Of a DNA stretch of 64,000 bases, positions 8,529 through 17,110 are shown one piece after another. The translations under genes were made by a program, and so were the position numbers. Below the pieces are notes generated by a model. That model did no database searches and had not been told where the DNA came from. It saw only the letters and a list, made by a program, of their open reading frames with translations. Source of the stretch: Bacillota bacterium (GTDB lineage Bacteria; Bacillota; Clostridia; Lachnospirales; Lachnospiraceae); the NCBI GenBank assembly GCA_023386815.1, contig JAEWIZ010000029.1, positions 1 to 64,000 on the forward strand. Reading direction: 5' to 3'. Position 1 is the first letter of the stretch. Every line of letters begins with the position of its first letter.

Positions 8529-10511
8529 ATGAAATACTATGTTGACGCAAATGCCGCAAAAGATGGCAATGGTTCCATTGAGAGACCATTCAGACGGATC
8601 AACGAAGCTGCGAAGTTGGCACTTCCCGGTGATGAAGTGCTAGTAGCACCGGGGGTTTACCGTGAATATGTAGATCCGGTTAATGCCGGTACTGAAGATG
8701 CCCGTATCACTTATACCAGTACTACACCTCTTGGTGCTGTGATCACCGGCGCCGAACAGATAAAAAACTGGAATCATTATGAAAAAAATGTCTGGGTGTG
8801 CCGGATTGCTAACAGTGTTTTCGGTGAATACAACCCTTATATAACTTTAGTATATGGAGACTGGTATTTCGCGACACCGAATAAACATACCGGTTGCGTT
8901 TATTTAAATGATAAGGTGCTGTATGAAGCCACAACTTTAGAAGAGTGTATCAAAGGCGGTGTATATGAATGTAGCTGGGTACCGGAAGAATCTGTTTATA
9001 AGTGGTATACGGAACAGGATACAGCTGCTGATGAAACGATCATTTATGGCAATTTCCATGGTCAAGATCCCAATGAGGAAAATGTAGAGATTAATGTCCG
9101 TCGCAAGTGTTTTATGCCTTCTGTAACCGGTATAGGTTATCTTACGGTGAGCGGATTCAAAATTGATAAAGCTGCTACCACCTGGGCACCGCCTGCAGCT
9201 TTTCAGGATGGTATGATTGGTCCTCACTGGAGCAAAGGCTGGATCATAGAGGATTGTGAAATTTCAAACAGCAAGTGCGCTGGCATTTCTCTAGGTAAAT
9301 ATCTTGATCCTGACAATGATCATTACTTTACATATAAATATGTAAAGAGCCCTACTCAGATGGAACGTGATGCGGTTTGCCGTGGGCAGTATCACGGATG
9401 GCTGAAAGAAAAAATTGGCAGTCACATAATTCGCCGCTGTAACATTCACCACTGTGAACAGGGTGGCATCATCGGTCGTATGGGCGGTGTGTTTAGTACC
9501 ATTGAGGACAACCATATTCACCATATTAATAATATGATGGAACTTGGCGGAGCAGAAATCGCCGGGATCAAAATACATGCAGCCATTGATGTACTCATGC
9601 GCCGTAACCATATCCACCATTGTACGATGGGAATCTGGTGTGACTGGGAAGCACAGGGCACACGCATTACTCAGAACCTGCTGCATGATAACCAACGTCC
9701 ATCGTATGCCAAAAATCTTCCGGGAAGCATGATGTCTCAGGATATATTTGTAGAAGTCAGCCATGGTCCAACACTGATCGATAACAATATTCTTCTCTCA
9801 GACGCCAGCCTTCGTTTTGCTACACAGGGCGTTGCTATGGTTCACAACCTTATCTGTGGTGCGTTAACTGACGTCGGTGGAGGAACAACTTGGCGATATA
9901 CACCATATCACATACCACACCGTACAGAAGTGATGGGCTTTATGACCATTCTGCATGGTGACAACCGCTTCTACAACAATATCTTTTTCCAGAAGTGGCC
10001 TTCTGAAGACTATATGATCCATTTTGGTGCAGATACCATACAGGAAAACAGACTTGTTGGCACGTCCGTTTTCGATGAATATCCAACCTATGATGAATGG
10101 ATTGCGCAGTTCGATTTTACAAAGCGTCCAGACATGGGGGCATTGGAGCCTGCCCATTCAGGTCATCTGCCAGTCTGGAGTGAAGGGAATGTATATCTAA
10201 ACGGTGCCAAACCATGGAAAAATGAAGTGAACGGTCTGTTTGTAGAAAACAATGATCAAGATCTTAAGGTAGAACTAGTGGAAAAAGATGGTCATTATTA
10301 TCTGAATACAAACGTATATGATTACCTCAAGGATTTCAGCAATCGAATGATTACCACCGAAATTCTCGGCAAAGCCTTCGAACCGGAAGCATACTTTGAA
10401 AACGCCGATGGAACACCGATACTCTTTGACACAGACTACTTTGGAAATCATCGCGGTGTTCATGTTATCCCTGGTCCGTCTGCATCACCTTCTAATAATA
10501 TTAAGTTATAA
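8529..10511 (+). CDS. GH120-type beta-xylosidase, right-handed beta-helix, 660 aa
   Basis: The sequence follows the family GH120 beta-xylosidase XylC of Thermoanaerobacterium closely, as I recall it. It opens with a parallel beta-helix start and contains the shared blocks WAPPAA, IGPHWSKGWIIEDC and GSHIIRRCNI. The two catalytic regions are CDWEAQGTRI (nucleophile Asp372) and DIFVEVSHGP (acid/base Glu409), and both residues are present. Length is close to XylC (about 640). There is no signal peptide, so it should act in the cytoplasm on imported xylo-oligosaccharides. The ribosome binding site is GATGGAGGG before the ATG. It is transcribed alone, away from the island on its left, with a terminator at 10544-10600. 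Confidence 0.85.
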   Translation: MKYYVDANAAKDGNGSIERPFRRINEAAKLALPGDEVLVAPGVYREYVDPVNAGTEDARITYTSTTPLGAVITGAEQIKNWNHYEKNVWVCRIANSVFGEYNPYITLVYGDWYFATPNKHTGCVYLNDKVLYEATTLEECIKGGVYECSWVPEESVYKWYTEQDTAADETIIYGNFHGQDPNEENVEINVRRKCFMPSVTGIGYLTVSGFKIDKAATTWAPPAAFQDGMIGPHWSKGWIIEDCEISNSKCAGISLGKYLDPDNDHYFTYKYVKSPTQMERDAVCRGQYHGWLKEKIGSHIIRRCNIHHCEQGGIIGRMGGVFSTIEDNHIHHINNMMELGGAEIAGIKIHAAIDVLMRRNHIHHCTMGIWCDWEAQGTRITQNLLHDNQRPSYAKNLPGSMMSQDIFVEVSHGPTLIDNNILLSDASLRFATQGVAMVHNLICGALTDVGGGTTWRYTPYHIPHRTEVMGFMTILHGDNRFYNNIFFQKWPSEDYMIHFGADTIQENRLVGTSVFDEYPTYDEWIAQFDFTKRPDMGALEPAHSGHLPVWSEGNVYLNGAKPWKNEVNGLFVENNDQDLKVELVEKDGHYYLNTNVYDYLKDFSNRMITTEILGKAFEPEAYFENADGTPILFDTDYFGNHRGVHVIPGPSASPSNNIKL

Positions 10512-10543
10512 TCACAAATATAAGTTCTATATGAAAGCATAAA

Positions 10544-10600
10544 GACGTCTCATTTCTGACAAATTAATTTTAATTAAATGCCAAAGTGGGACGTCCTTTT
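10544..10600 (+). terminator. Terminator after the GH120 gene
   Basis: GACGTCTCA at 10544-10552 pairs with TGGGACGTC ending at 10595, with one G-T pair. It is followed by CTTTTTAT, 33 bases after the xylosidase stop codon. Confidence 0.65.
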
Positions 10601-10785
10601 TATGTCATGTAGGCACATCTTTCCTTGTGCGAATTTATTTGATTGTTAAGTGAATACATTCACTGATAACGGTGCCGCGTTAAAAAGAAACTCTCTGTAA
10701 GTGCTATTTTATACCGGATTCTCTCCATTTCTACGACCGTTTACCAATTTTACTTCCATAATTTTAGATTTCTATTAAAAACAAA

Positions 10786-10827
10786 AAAGTGGTAAAAAGC
10801 ATGATTTTCTTAAGCTATTACCACTTT
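10786..10827. terminator. Hairpin, possible terminator between convergent genes
   Basis: AAAGTGGTAA at 10786-10795 and TTACCACTTT at 10818-10827 form a perfect 10-base-pair stem with a 22-base loop. Runs of A on the left serve as U tract for the leftward oxidoreductase gene that ends at 10950. Confidence 0.55.
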
Positions 10828-10949
10828 AATTATTTTACCTGTTTACATCACCCGACAATTGCATCTGCAATTGCTAATGGTATGGAGATAATTATTCTGA
10901 TGCTGCTTTATTATTGCCTCTGCCTAGTAAAATAATATTATTTATTTTC

Positions 10950-11873
10950 TCACTCGATATTTTTATTATCGTTTTTTTCTAACTTCAATATGATATCTTC
11001 GCATATATCATGAGTTACTAAGCTGACCTCGTCCTGATTAATAAAAGCATTGACATCATTAACATCATTCAGGAAGCGGTCAGTAATCTGTTCAAATCCT
11101 CTTCGAAATAACACTGATTCCCAATCGTCATACTTATGTCTTATCTCTATTCCTTCTTTATATATTGTCAAATTATTCAAATCCTCTATTATCCTTTTTT
11201 CTCCAGGGCAGATAAATTCCAGACGTTCTTCATTTTTACCTGAGTCACGGTGCATAATTCCTATAGCCGTACCCCTTATACCAATCAACTGAAGTGTTAC
11301 TGAGTAAAGTAGATCGTCCTTCATAGTTCCTTTGACATGATAACTAATAATATTATCTTCCAATAAAAAACAGAGTGTATCCACCACATGGATAAAATCA
11401 TCTAATATTACTGATCGAATATTTGATGGTAAAGCTATCCTGTTCTTTTGGATAATGACAATATCCGGCTTATCCAATTCCTTTAAATTCTTAATGAGCG
11501 GAGCTTCACGGCGGTTAAAACCAACTCTTAGAATCCGATCTTTCTCCTTCGCAAGTTGATAGAGCTGACTTGTCTTATATGCATGATACGAAATTGGTTT
11601 GTCTACATATACATGTATTCCTGCTTCTAACAATTCTTTACAGATTTCATAATGCGCTTCTGTGGAAGCATGTACGAATGCTGCGTCAATTTGTTCCGCA
11701 ATTAACGCCTTTAGATTAGTCACAAATCTAAGTCCATGGTAAATTTCTGATATCTCTTTTAATTGGTTCTCGTTTCTTGAGCATAAAATAATCTCAACGC
11801 CCTTTTTTCTTGTCATGACAGGTAAATAAGCTTTCTTGGCTATATCTCCGATTCCTACAATACCTATTTTCAT
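10950..11873 (-). CDS. Gfo/Idh/MocA-family NAD(P)-dependent oxidoreductase, 307 aa
   Basis: The N-terminus MKIGIVGIGDIAKKAY is a Rossmann nucleotide-binding fold. HVYVDKPIS near residue 90 is the conserved Lys-Pro motif of this family, which oxidises or reduces sugars and inositols using NAD(P). The C-terminal half is the expected substrate domain. The start is set at the ATG at 11873, because GAGGAGG lies 6 bases upstream. A TTG 15 bases further up would place that ribosome binding site inside the gene. The substrate cannot be told from sequence. It stands alone between a terminator and the importer genes. Confidence 0.8.
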   Translation of the reverse strand: MKIGIVGIGDIAKKAYLPVMTRKKGVEIILCSRNENQLKEISEIYHGLRFVTNLKALIAEQIDAAFVHASTEAHYEICKELLEAGIHVYVDKPISYHAYKTSQLYQLAKEKDRILRVGFNRREAPLIKNLKELDKPDIVIIQKNRIALPSNIRSVILDDFIHVVDTLCFLLEDNIISYHVKGTMKDDLLYSVTLQLIGIRGTAIGIMHRDSGKNEERLEFICPGEKRIIEDLNNLTIYKEGIEIRHKYDDWESVLFRRGFEQITDRFLNDVNDVNAFINQDEVSLVTHDICEDIILKLEKNDNKNIE

Positions 11874-12171
11874 TGTGAACCTCCTCAATTTTTAGCTAGA
11901 AAGAACTATAATCTTTATCATTAATTATAGATGTTTTTTAATAAAAAGTCATGCATTATATTTAATCATAATTGAATCAAATTCAATAAATAAACCCATA
12001 TATCAGTATCCCTCAGTAAAAACCTATGCATACATCTATGGTAACTTATATATATTAAAACATTGCTTATAGTTTTCTTGCTTGTATGGTTCCAACTAAA
12101 AATAAAAATTCCGTCCTTTTTCAAATAGGAAGCTATTTTATGAAATATCCCCTGCAGGTCTTTAATAAAAG

Positions 12172-13173
12172 TTAATCACCAAATATTTCTGGATAAAAGT
12201 CCTTGGCCATACTTTCAACGGCATATGCCATACGATTTCCAGGTAATACACTCTCAAGACTGATAATTGCAAATCGTTCGTTCTTTACACAGTCAAGCTG
12301 GGAAAGAGTCGGATTTGCTTTAATCTCAGCAATCTTTTCCTCCACAGATGGAGAATCATAATCATGAATCAAAATAACATCAGGATTACGAGCTAGCACT
12401 TCCTCGTAGCTTACAGTAATCCACTGCTTCTCTTTCAGATCATCAAACAAATTACTTCCGCCAGCAAGCCCAACTAAAAGGGACTCAAAGTTAATACCGG
12501 AGCATGTGAAAACGCCATCATTACCACTGTCATATACGAGTACTTCTACTGGTTCCTGATCTTTAAGTTTTTCCTGAACAGCCTCAAGACGTGCTTTTTG
12601 GTCAGCAACAAATCCCTCTGCTCTTTCTTCAACACCAAATATCTTACCAAGATCAAGAATTTCCTGATATTGTTCGTCAAGAGTAGTAGCAGAATTAACA
12701 TACACGGTCATTCCATATTCTCCTACCTCATCTATATTACAACCCTCTTCTCCTATTTCCCAATCCAGAGCATAGATGAAATCTGCTCCGCTAGTTAGTA
12801 TTGCTTCACGTGTTGCTGTTGCATAGTTAAGTTCCGGAATCTTATGAACAGCATCTGCGTACTCTGTTAGAGGACCACGGCTATGATTAATCAAAGATCT
12901 GCCGACAACATAATTCTCTAATCCAAGTGAAGCAAATAGCTCCGTACAATTAGGTCCAAGGGTTAATACCTTTTCTGGCTTCTTTGTAACAGTAACTTCC
13001 CTATCATAATTATCAAAGGACATAGGATAAACTCCGGTGTTAGAATTATCCGTACTGCTTTGTTCCGAATTTTTTGAAGTATCATTTCTCCCTATATTGT
13101 TCTGATTACTGCATGCAGTTAATACAGATAGCAAAAATGCACTGACAAGCACTAGACTAATTAGTTTTTTCAT
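12172..13173 (-). CDS. Iron-siderophore/cobalamin-type ABC substrate-binding lipoprotein, 333 aa
   Basis: A lipoprotein signal is clear: MKKLISLVLVSAFLLSVLTAC, with the lipobox Cys at residue 21. A Ser/Asn-rich linker follows, then a class III periplasmic-binding (PF01497) domain starting near 'REVTVTKKPEKVLTLGPNCTE'-type sequence, with an ILIHDYDSPSV block near the end. It should sit on the outer face of the membrane and deliver ligand to the downstream-coded transporter. Gene order is permease, ATPase, binding protein, all leftward with short gaps (13 and 30 bases), so one operon is likely. Ligand class (siderophore, haem or corrinoid) is undetermined. No cobalamin riboswitch was recognised upstream. 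Confidence 0.85.
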   Translation of the reverse strand: MKKLISLVLVSAFLLSVLTACSNQNNIGRNDTSKNSEQSSTDNSNTGVYPMSFDNYDREVTVTKKPEKVLTLGPNCTELFASLGLENYVVGRSLINHSRGPLTEYADAVHKIPELNYATATREAILTSGADFIYALDWEIGEEGCNIDEVGEYGMTVYVNSATTLDEQYQEILDLGKIFGVEERAEGFVADQKARLEAVQEKLKDQEPVEVLVYDSGNDGVFTCSGINFESLLVGLAGGSNLFDDLKEKQWITVSYEEVLARNPDVILIHDYDSPSVEEKIAEIKANPTLSQLDCVKNERFAIISLESVLPGNRMAYAVESMAKDFYPEIFGD

Positions 13174-13203
13174 TTCATTTCCTCCATTTGTATAATTTAA
13201 TAC

Positions 13204-13977
13204 TTAATTTATTCCTGCAGGTAAGTATGTAATTGTCATCTTACCTGTAATTGGATGCTTCACCACCGAGCTTCGTACCCCATAAACATCAAAAATGTTA
13301 TCGGAAGTCAGTACCTCTTCCGGTGTGCCTTGTAGAACAAGCTTCCCTTCCTTTAGTACATAGATCCGGTCACAATACAGCGCAGCCATATTAAGATCAT
13401 GAATAGCTGAAAGGACCGTGACCTTCAGGCGCTTAATGAAATCAAATATTTGTATTTGATAGCTAATATCCAGATGGTTTGTCGGCTCATCTAGAATAAA
13501 GAAGTCACATTCCTGGGCAATTGCTCTTGCTATGATAACTCTCTGCTTTTCACCACCCGATAGATTAAGATAATTTCTCTTAGCCATATGTTCCATGCCA
13601 AGGTGCTCTAGCGCATGATGAACAATTTTCTTATCTTGCGCATTATCAATATCAAACAGTTTTTTATGCGGAGCACGCCCCATTGCAACAATTTCTTCTA
13701 CGAGAAAGTCAAAGGGTACGTCATTTTCCTGACCAACGACTGCCATTTTAAGGGCTGATTTTTTATGAGGCATCTTTAATAGATTTTCTCCATCCAGTGT
13801 TATAGTGCCACTATCCGGGGTTAAACCTCTATATATATTTTTTAAGACCGTTGATTTTCCGCTACCATTGGGGCCGATAAGTCCAACGAATTCCCCTTCA
13901 TTTACATCAAGTGTGACATGGTCAATGGCCTCTTTTTCTCCATAGGAAAACGTTAACTCTTCTATTTGCATCCGCAT
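13204..13977 (-). CDS. ABC importer ATPase, FepC/BtuD-like, 257 aa
   Basis: Complete nucleotide-binding domain: Walker A GPNGSGKST near residue 36, Q-loop GQENDVPFDF, signature LNLSGGEKQRVIIARA, Walker B DFFILDEPTNHLD, and switch AIHDLN. This motif set is typical of ATPases paired with FecCD/BtuC permeases. The start is the ATG at 13977, with AGGAGGGG seven bases upstream, just after the permease stop codon. It powers uptake through the permease encoded by the preceding gene and is probably co-translated with it. Confidence 0.9.
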   Translation of the reverse strand: MRMQIEELTFSYGEKEAIDHVTLDVNEGEFVGLIGPNGSGKSTVLKNIYRGLTPDSGTITLDGENLLKMPHKKSALKMAVVGQENDVPFDFLVEEIVAMGRAPHKKLFDIDNAQDKKIVHHALEHLGMEHMAKRNYLNLSGGEKQRVIIARAIAQECDFFILDEPTNHLDISYQIQIFDFIKRLKVTVLSAIHDLNMAALYCDRIYVLKEGKLVLQGTPEEVLTSDNIFDVYGVRSSVVKHPITGKMTITYLPAGIN

Positions 13978-13990
13978 TTTATTACCCCTC

Positions 13991-15058
13991 CTATTTCTTC
14001 ACCTTGTTATTCTTCTTCAGCATCCATATAAAGATCGGACCACCAATAACGGCTGTAAGAATACCCACTGGAAGTTCTTCCGGTGCAATAATCATTCTGG
14101 CTACCACATCAACCCAAATAACAAGGATACCTCCCAGCAACGCAGAGATCGGTAGTACCTTCTTATGATCTCCACCTACGAGCAATCGTGTAAAATGGGG
14201 AACCATAAGTCCGACAAATCCGATTGTACCGCTAACAGCAATGGTCACCCCTGCCATGAGCGAAGCTATTAATACAAGTCTTTTTTGCAAGCTACGGACA
14301 TTCACACCAAGAGCCCCAGCACTTTCGTCACCCAACAAGAGTAAATTCAGTCCACGGTAATTAATCATAAGAAATAACATACAGAGAACAAGAACGCCAA
14401 ACGGAAGCTTTAGATATGCCCACTTTGCGCCGGCAAGACTGCCTGCCATCCAAAATTCTGCATTATGAAGGCCAAGAGCATTCGGAGCGCTAAGCTTAAT
14501 AATGCTTGTAACTCCTTCCATAATCATGGATATAGCTACACCAGATAGTAAGAGCTGTGTTATGTTAATTCGCCCGCGAACACGAGAAATAATATATACA
14601 AAAATAATGGTAGTTGCCGAACCAAGAAATGCACTAATTGATAACGAATATGTACCAAGAAAAGCGAAAGCACCAAATAGCATTCCTAAGGTTGCAAAGG
14701 CTGCAGCACCGGAAGATACGCCCAAAATAAAAGGATCCGCTAAATTATTACGTACAAGCGCCTGCATAGTTACGCCACAAACTGCAAGAGAAGCACCCAC
14801 TACCATACCGAGGCAGACACGAGGCAGACGTAGACCGAATATGATATTCTGATCCAGCATTTCCCAATCCCTGGGAATGTGATTCCCTATGAACGGAAGC
14901 TTACTAAAAAGTAATTTAGCAGTTATCCCCGGTTCAACAGAAATCGGACCCAGGCCAGTTGCCAAAAGTATGGTTACAATTGATGCGATAATCAAGATTG
15001 TAATAATCATCATCATATTGGGTTCAGCTCGATTAAAATTCTTTTTAAAAAATTCCAT
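13991..15058 (-). CDS. FecCD/BtuC-type ABC importer permease, 355 aa
   Basis: A very hydrophobic protein of the usual family length, with about ten membrane segments. Characteristic blocks are LRLPRVCLGMVVGASLAVCG near residue 75, NNLADPFILGVSSGAA, and near the C-terminus GTIGFVGLMVPHFTRLLVG, the coupling region for the ATPase. It is the first gene of the importer operon. The ribosome binding site is AAAGAGG before the ATG at 15058. No metal-regulator box or riboswitch could be named in the 100 bases upstream. Confidence 0.9.
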   Translation of the reverse strand: MEFFKKNFNRAEPNMMMIITILIIASIVTILLATGLGPISVEPGITAKLLFSKLPFIGNHIPRDWEMLDQNIIFGLRLPRVCLGMVVGASLAVCGVTMQALVRNNLADPFILGVSSGAAAFATLGMLFGAFAFLGTYSLSISAFLGSATTIIFVYIISRVRGRINITQLLLSGVAISMIMEGVTSIIKLSAPNALGLHNAEFWMAGSLAGAKWAYLKLPFGVLVLCMLFLMINYRGLNLLLLGDESAGALGVNVRSLQKRLVLIASLMAGVTIAVSGTIGFVGLMVPHFTRLLVGGDHKKVLPISALLGGILVIWVDVVARMIIAPEELPVGILTAVIGGPIFIWMLKKNNKVKK

Positions 15059-15170
15059 GTTATAATACCTCTTTCGTATCCGTATATACGCAGTCCTTCT
15101 TCTTCATCATCGTGCATTATATTATAATATTTTTCTTAATGTAAGCCGGGGTAGGGGATATTTTCACTCA

Positions 15171-15225
15171 AATACTACCTTAAAAAGCCCAATACAAGTT
15201 GTAGTGGGCTTTTTAAGGTAGTATT
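15171..15225. terminator. Long perfect hairpin, bidirectional terminator
   Basis: Bases 15171-15191 and 15205-15225 form a perfect 21-base-pair stem around a 13-base loop. The inner part is AAAAAGCCCA/TGGGCTTTTT. It lies just downstream of the leftward exporter operon and upstream of the importer operon, so it should insulate the two. Confidence 0.75.
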
Positions 15226-15256
15226 GCTATAATTTCGACTAATAATTATATGCTTT

Positions 15257-17110
15257 TTAAGCAGCTTCAAACTGACTGTTATATAACTCTGCATAGAATC
15301 CATTTTGGTCAAGTAATTCTTTATGATTGCCGCTTTCGATAATATCCCCGTCCTTCATAACAAGGATTAAGTCTGCATTTTTAATCGTGGATAATCGATG
15401 CGCTATAACAAAAGAAGTTCTTCCAACCGTCAGCTGATCCATTGCAGCTTGGACGATACGTTCCGTACGGGTATCCACAGAGCTTGTTGCTTCATCTAAA
15501 ATCAGCAAAGGCGCATTTTGAATCATTGCTCGAGCTATGGAAATCAACTGTTTCTGTCCCTCGGAAAGACTTGCCTTGTCATTTAAAATGGTATTATATC
15601 CATCTGGTAAAGTCTTGATGAAATGATGTAATCCCACGGTCTTACATGCCGCTTTGACTTCATCATCTGTCACACCCTGTTTGCTGTAAACAATATTTTC
15701 CTTTATAGTTCCTTCGAAGAGCCAGGTGTCCTGTAAAACCATACTAAACTGTTCATGTACATTTTCTCTTGGTACTTGATGAATCGGAATTCCATCGATG
15801 AGAATTTCACCGCTATCCACATTATAAAATCTCATAAGCAAATTTACTATAGTTGTCTTTCCTGCACCAGTTGGTCCAACAATTGCAACCTTCTGCCCTG
15901 CTTTTATATGAATTGAAAAATCTTTAATGACAGACTTTTCCGGAGTATATCCGAATGCTACTTTTTTGAACTCAACATCTCCCTTTACTTTCTTTAGGCC
16001 ACTATTCTTTTCTTGTTCCTCTTCCAACTCATCTTCTTCAAGGAATTCGAATACACGTTCACTGGCTGCTGCTGTTCTTTGAAGGTTATTCATCGCCTGA
16101 GCTAACTGTGATAAGGGTTGCGTAAACAATCGTATATACATCATAAATGCTACAATTACACCGAAGGAAATCGTACCCTTCATCGCGAGAGCCGCACCCA
16201 CCACACAAACAGCCACATAACCTAAATTACCGATAAATCCCATGAGTGGCATCATTAATCCGGATAGGAACTGTGATTTCCAAGCACTTTTATAGAGCTT
16301 TTCATTGATAGCTTCAAAGGTTTTCCTTGCTTCTTTGCTTCCATTATAGACCTTAACCACATTATGACCTGCATAAATCTCTTCAATATGCCCATTGATA
16401 CGACCTAGATTCATCTGTTGAGACTTAAAAAAAGCTTGTGACTTCTTCATAATAAGCGTCATTAGTACAAATCCAATGAGGCTTGACCCAACTGCCGTGA
16501 ATGCCAATATCCAGTTATTATAGAACATCATGATAAGTGATCCGACGAACATTGTGATAGCTGTAATCAAGGTTGCAACACTTTGGTTCAACGTTTGCCC
16601 AATTGCATCAACATCATTTGTAACACGACTAAGCACATCACCGTAACTGGTGGAGTCAAAATATTTGAAAGGAAGACGGTTTATCTTCTGGGAAATATCC
16701 GTTCTCATCTTCTTAGAAATGATCTGTGTCACCGTCGCCATAATATAGCTCTGCAGGAAATTCAATATAAATGCAGAGGCATAGAAAACTACCAAAAGAT
16801 ATGCAATTTTTCTTATTGCATTTAAATCAATGCTACCAATGGCAGGATTTCCTTCCACTAATACCGGAAGGCCTTTCATTATTTCGTTGGTAAAATCCTT
16901 GAGCTTATCGGGTCCTATAATCTGTAGCACGGTTCCTGCAGCTGCAGCAATTAATGCAAAGATAATTGCTGGCAGATAAGTCTTACAATAATTCAGCAAT
17001 TGTGTCATAGTAGATTTGAAATTCTTAGGTTTCTCAACTGCTCTCCCCATACCCATTGCTCCTCCACCCATGGGTCCGCTTGCTGTATGTTTTACATTTT
17101 GTTCACTCAT
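15257..17110 (-). CDS. ABC multidrug-type exporter half, catalytic subunit, 617 aa
   Basis: An N-terminal Gly/Met-rich tail precedes six membrane segments (residues about 45-340) and a nucleotide-binding domain. The latter has Walker A GPTGAGKTT, signature LSEGQKQLISIARA, Walker B LLILDEATSSVD with a normal catalytic Glu, and switch VIAHRLST. The signature carries Glu in place of the usual second Gly (LSEGQ). Together with the partner's altered Walker B, this points to a heterodimeric exporter of the BmrCD/YheHI or LmrCD kind. Its start overlaps the stop of the upstream subunit gene by 4 bases (ATGA), so the two are translationally coupled. The substrate is unknown. Confidence 0.88.
   Translation of the reverse strand: MSEQNVKHTASGPMGGGAMGMGRAVEKPKNFKSTMTQLLNYCKTYLPAIIFALIAAAAGTVLQIIGPDKLKDFTNEIMKGLPVLVEGNPAIGSIDLNAIRKIAYLLVVFYASAFILNFLQSYIMATVTQIISKKMRTDISQKINRLPFKYFDSTSYGDVLSRVTNDVDAIGQTLNQSVATLITAITMFVGSLIMMFYNNWILAFTAVGSSLIGFVLMTLIMKKSQAFFKSQQMNLGRINGHIEEIYAGHNVVKVYNGSKEARKTFEAINEKLYKSAWKSQFLSGLMMPLMGFIGNLGYVAVCVVGAALAMKGTISFGVIVAFMMYIRLFTQPLSQLAQAMNNLQRTAAASERVFEFLEEDELEEEQEKNSGLKKVKGDVEFKKVAFGYTPEKSVIKDFSIHIKAGQKVAIVGPTGAGKTTIVNLLMRFYNVDSGEILIDGIPIHQVPRENVHEQFSMVLQDTWLFEGTIKENIVYSKQGVTDDEVKAACKTVGLHHFIKTLPDGYNTILNDKASLSEGQKQLISIARAMIQNAPLLILDEATSSVDTRTERIVQAAMDQLTVGRTSFVIAHRLSTIKNADLILVMKDGDIIESGNHKELLDQNGFYAELYNSQFEAA

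Larger units (their letters stand above)
10512..10949. other. Intergenic stretch between convergent genes
   Basis: It holds the terminator of the xylosidase gene (10544-10600) and a second hairpin at 10786-10827. A short inverted repeat (CAATTGCATCTGCAATTG) lies near 10857-10874. No gene is seen. Confidence 0.6.

Noticed and set aside
15059..15240. Cobalamin riboswitch before the importer operon
   Set aside because: No B12-box-like GCCACTG element; the only structure is the terminator hairpin.
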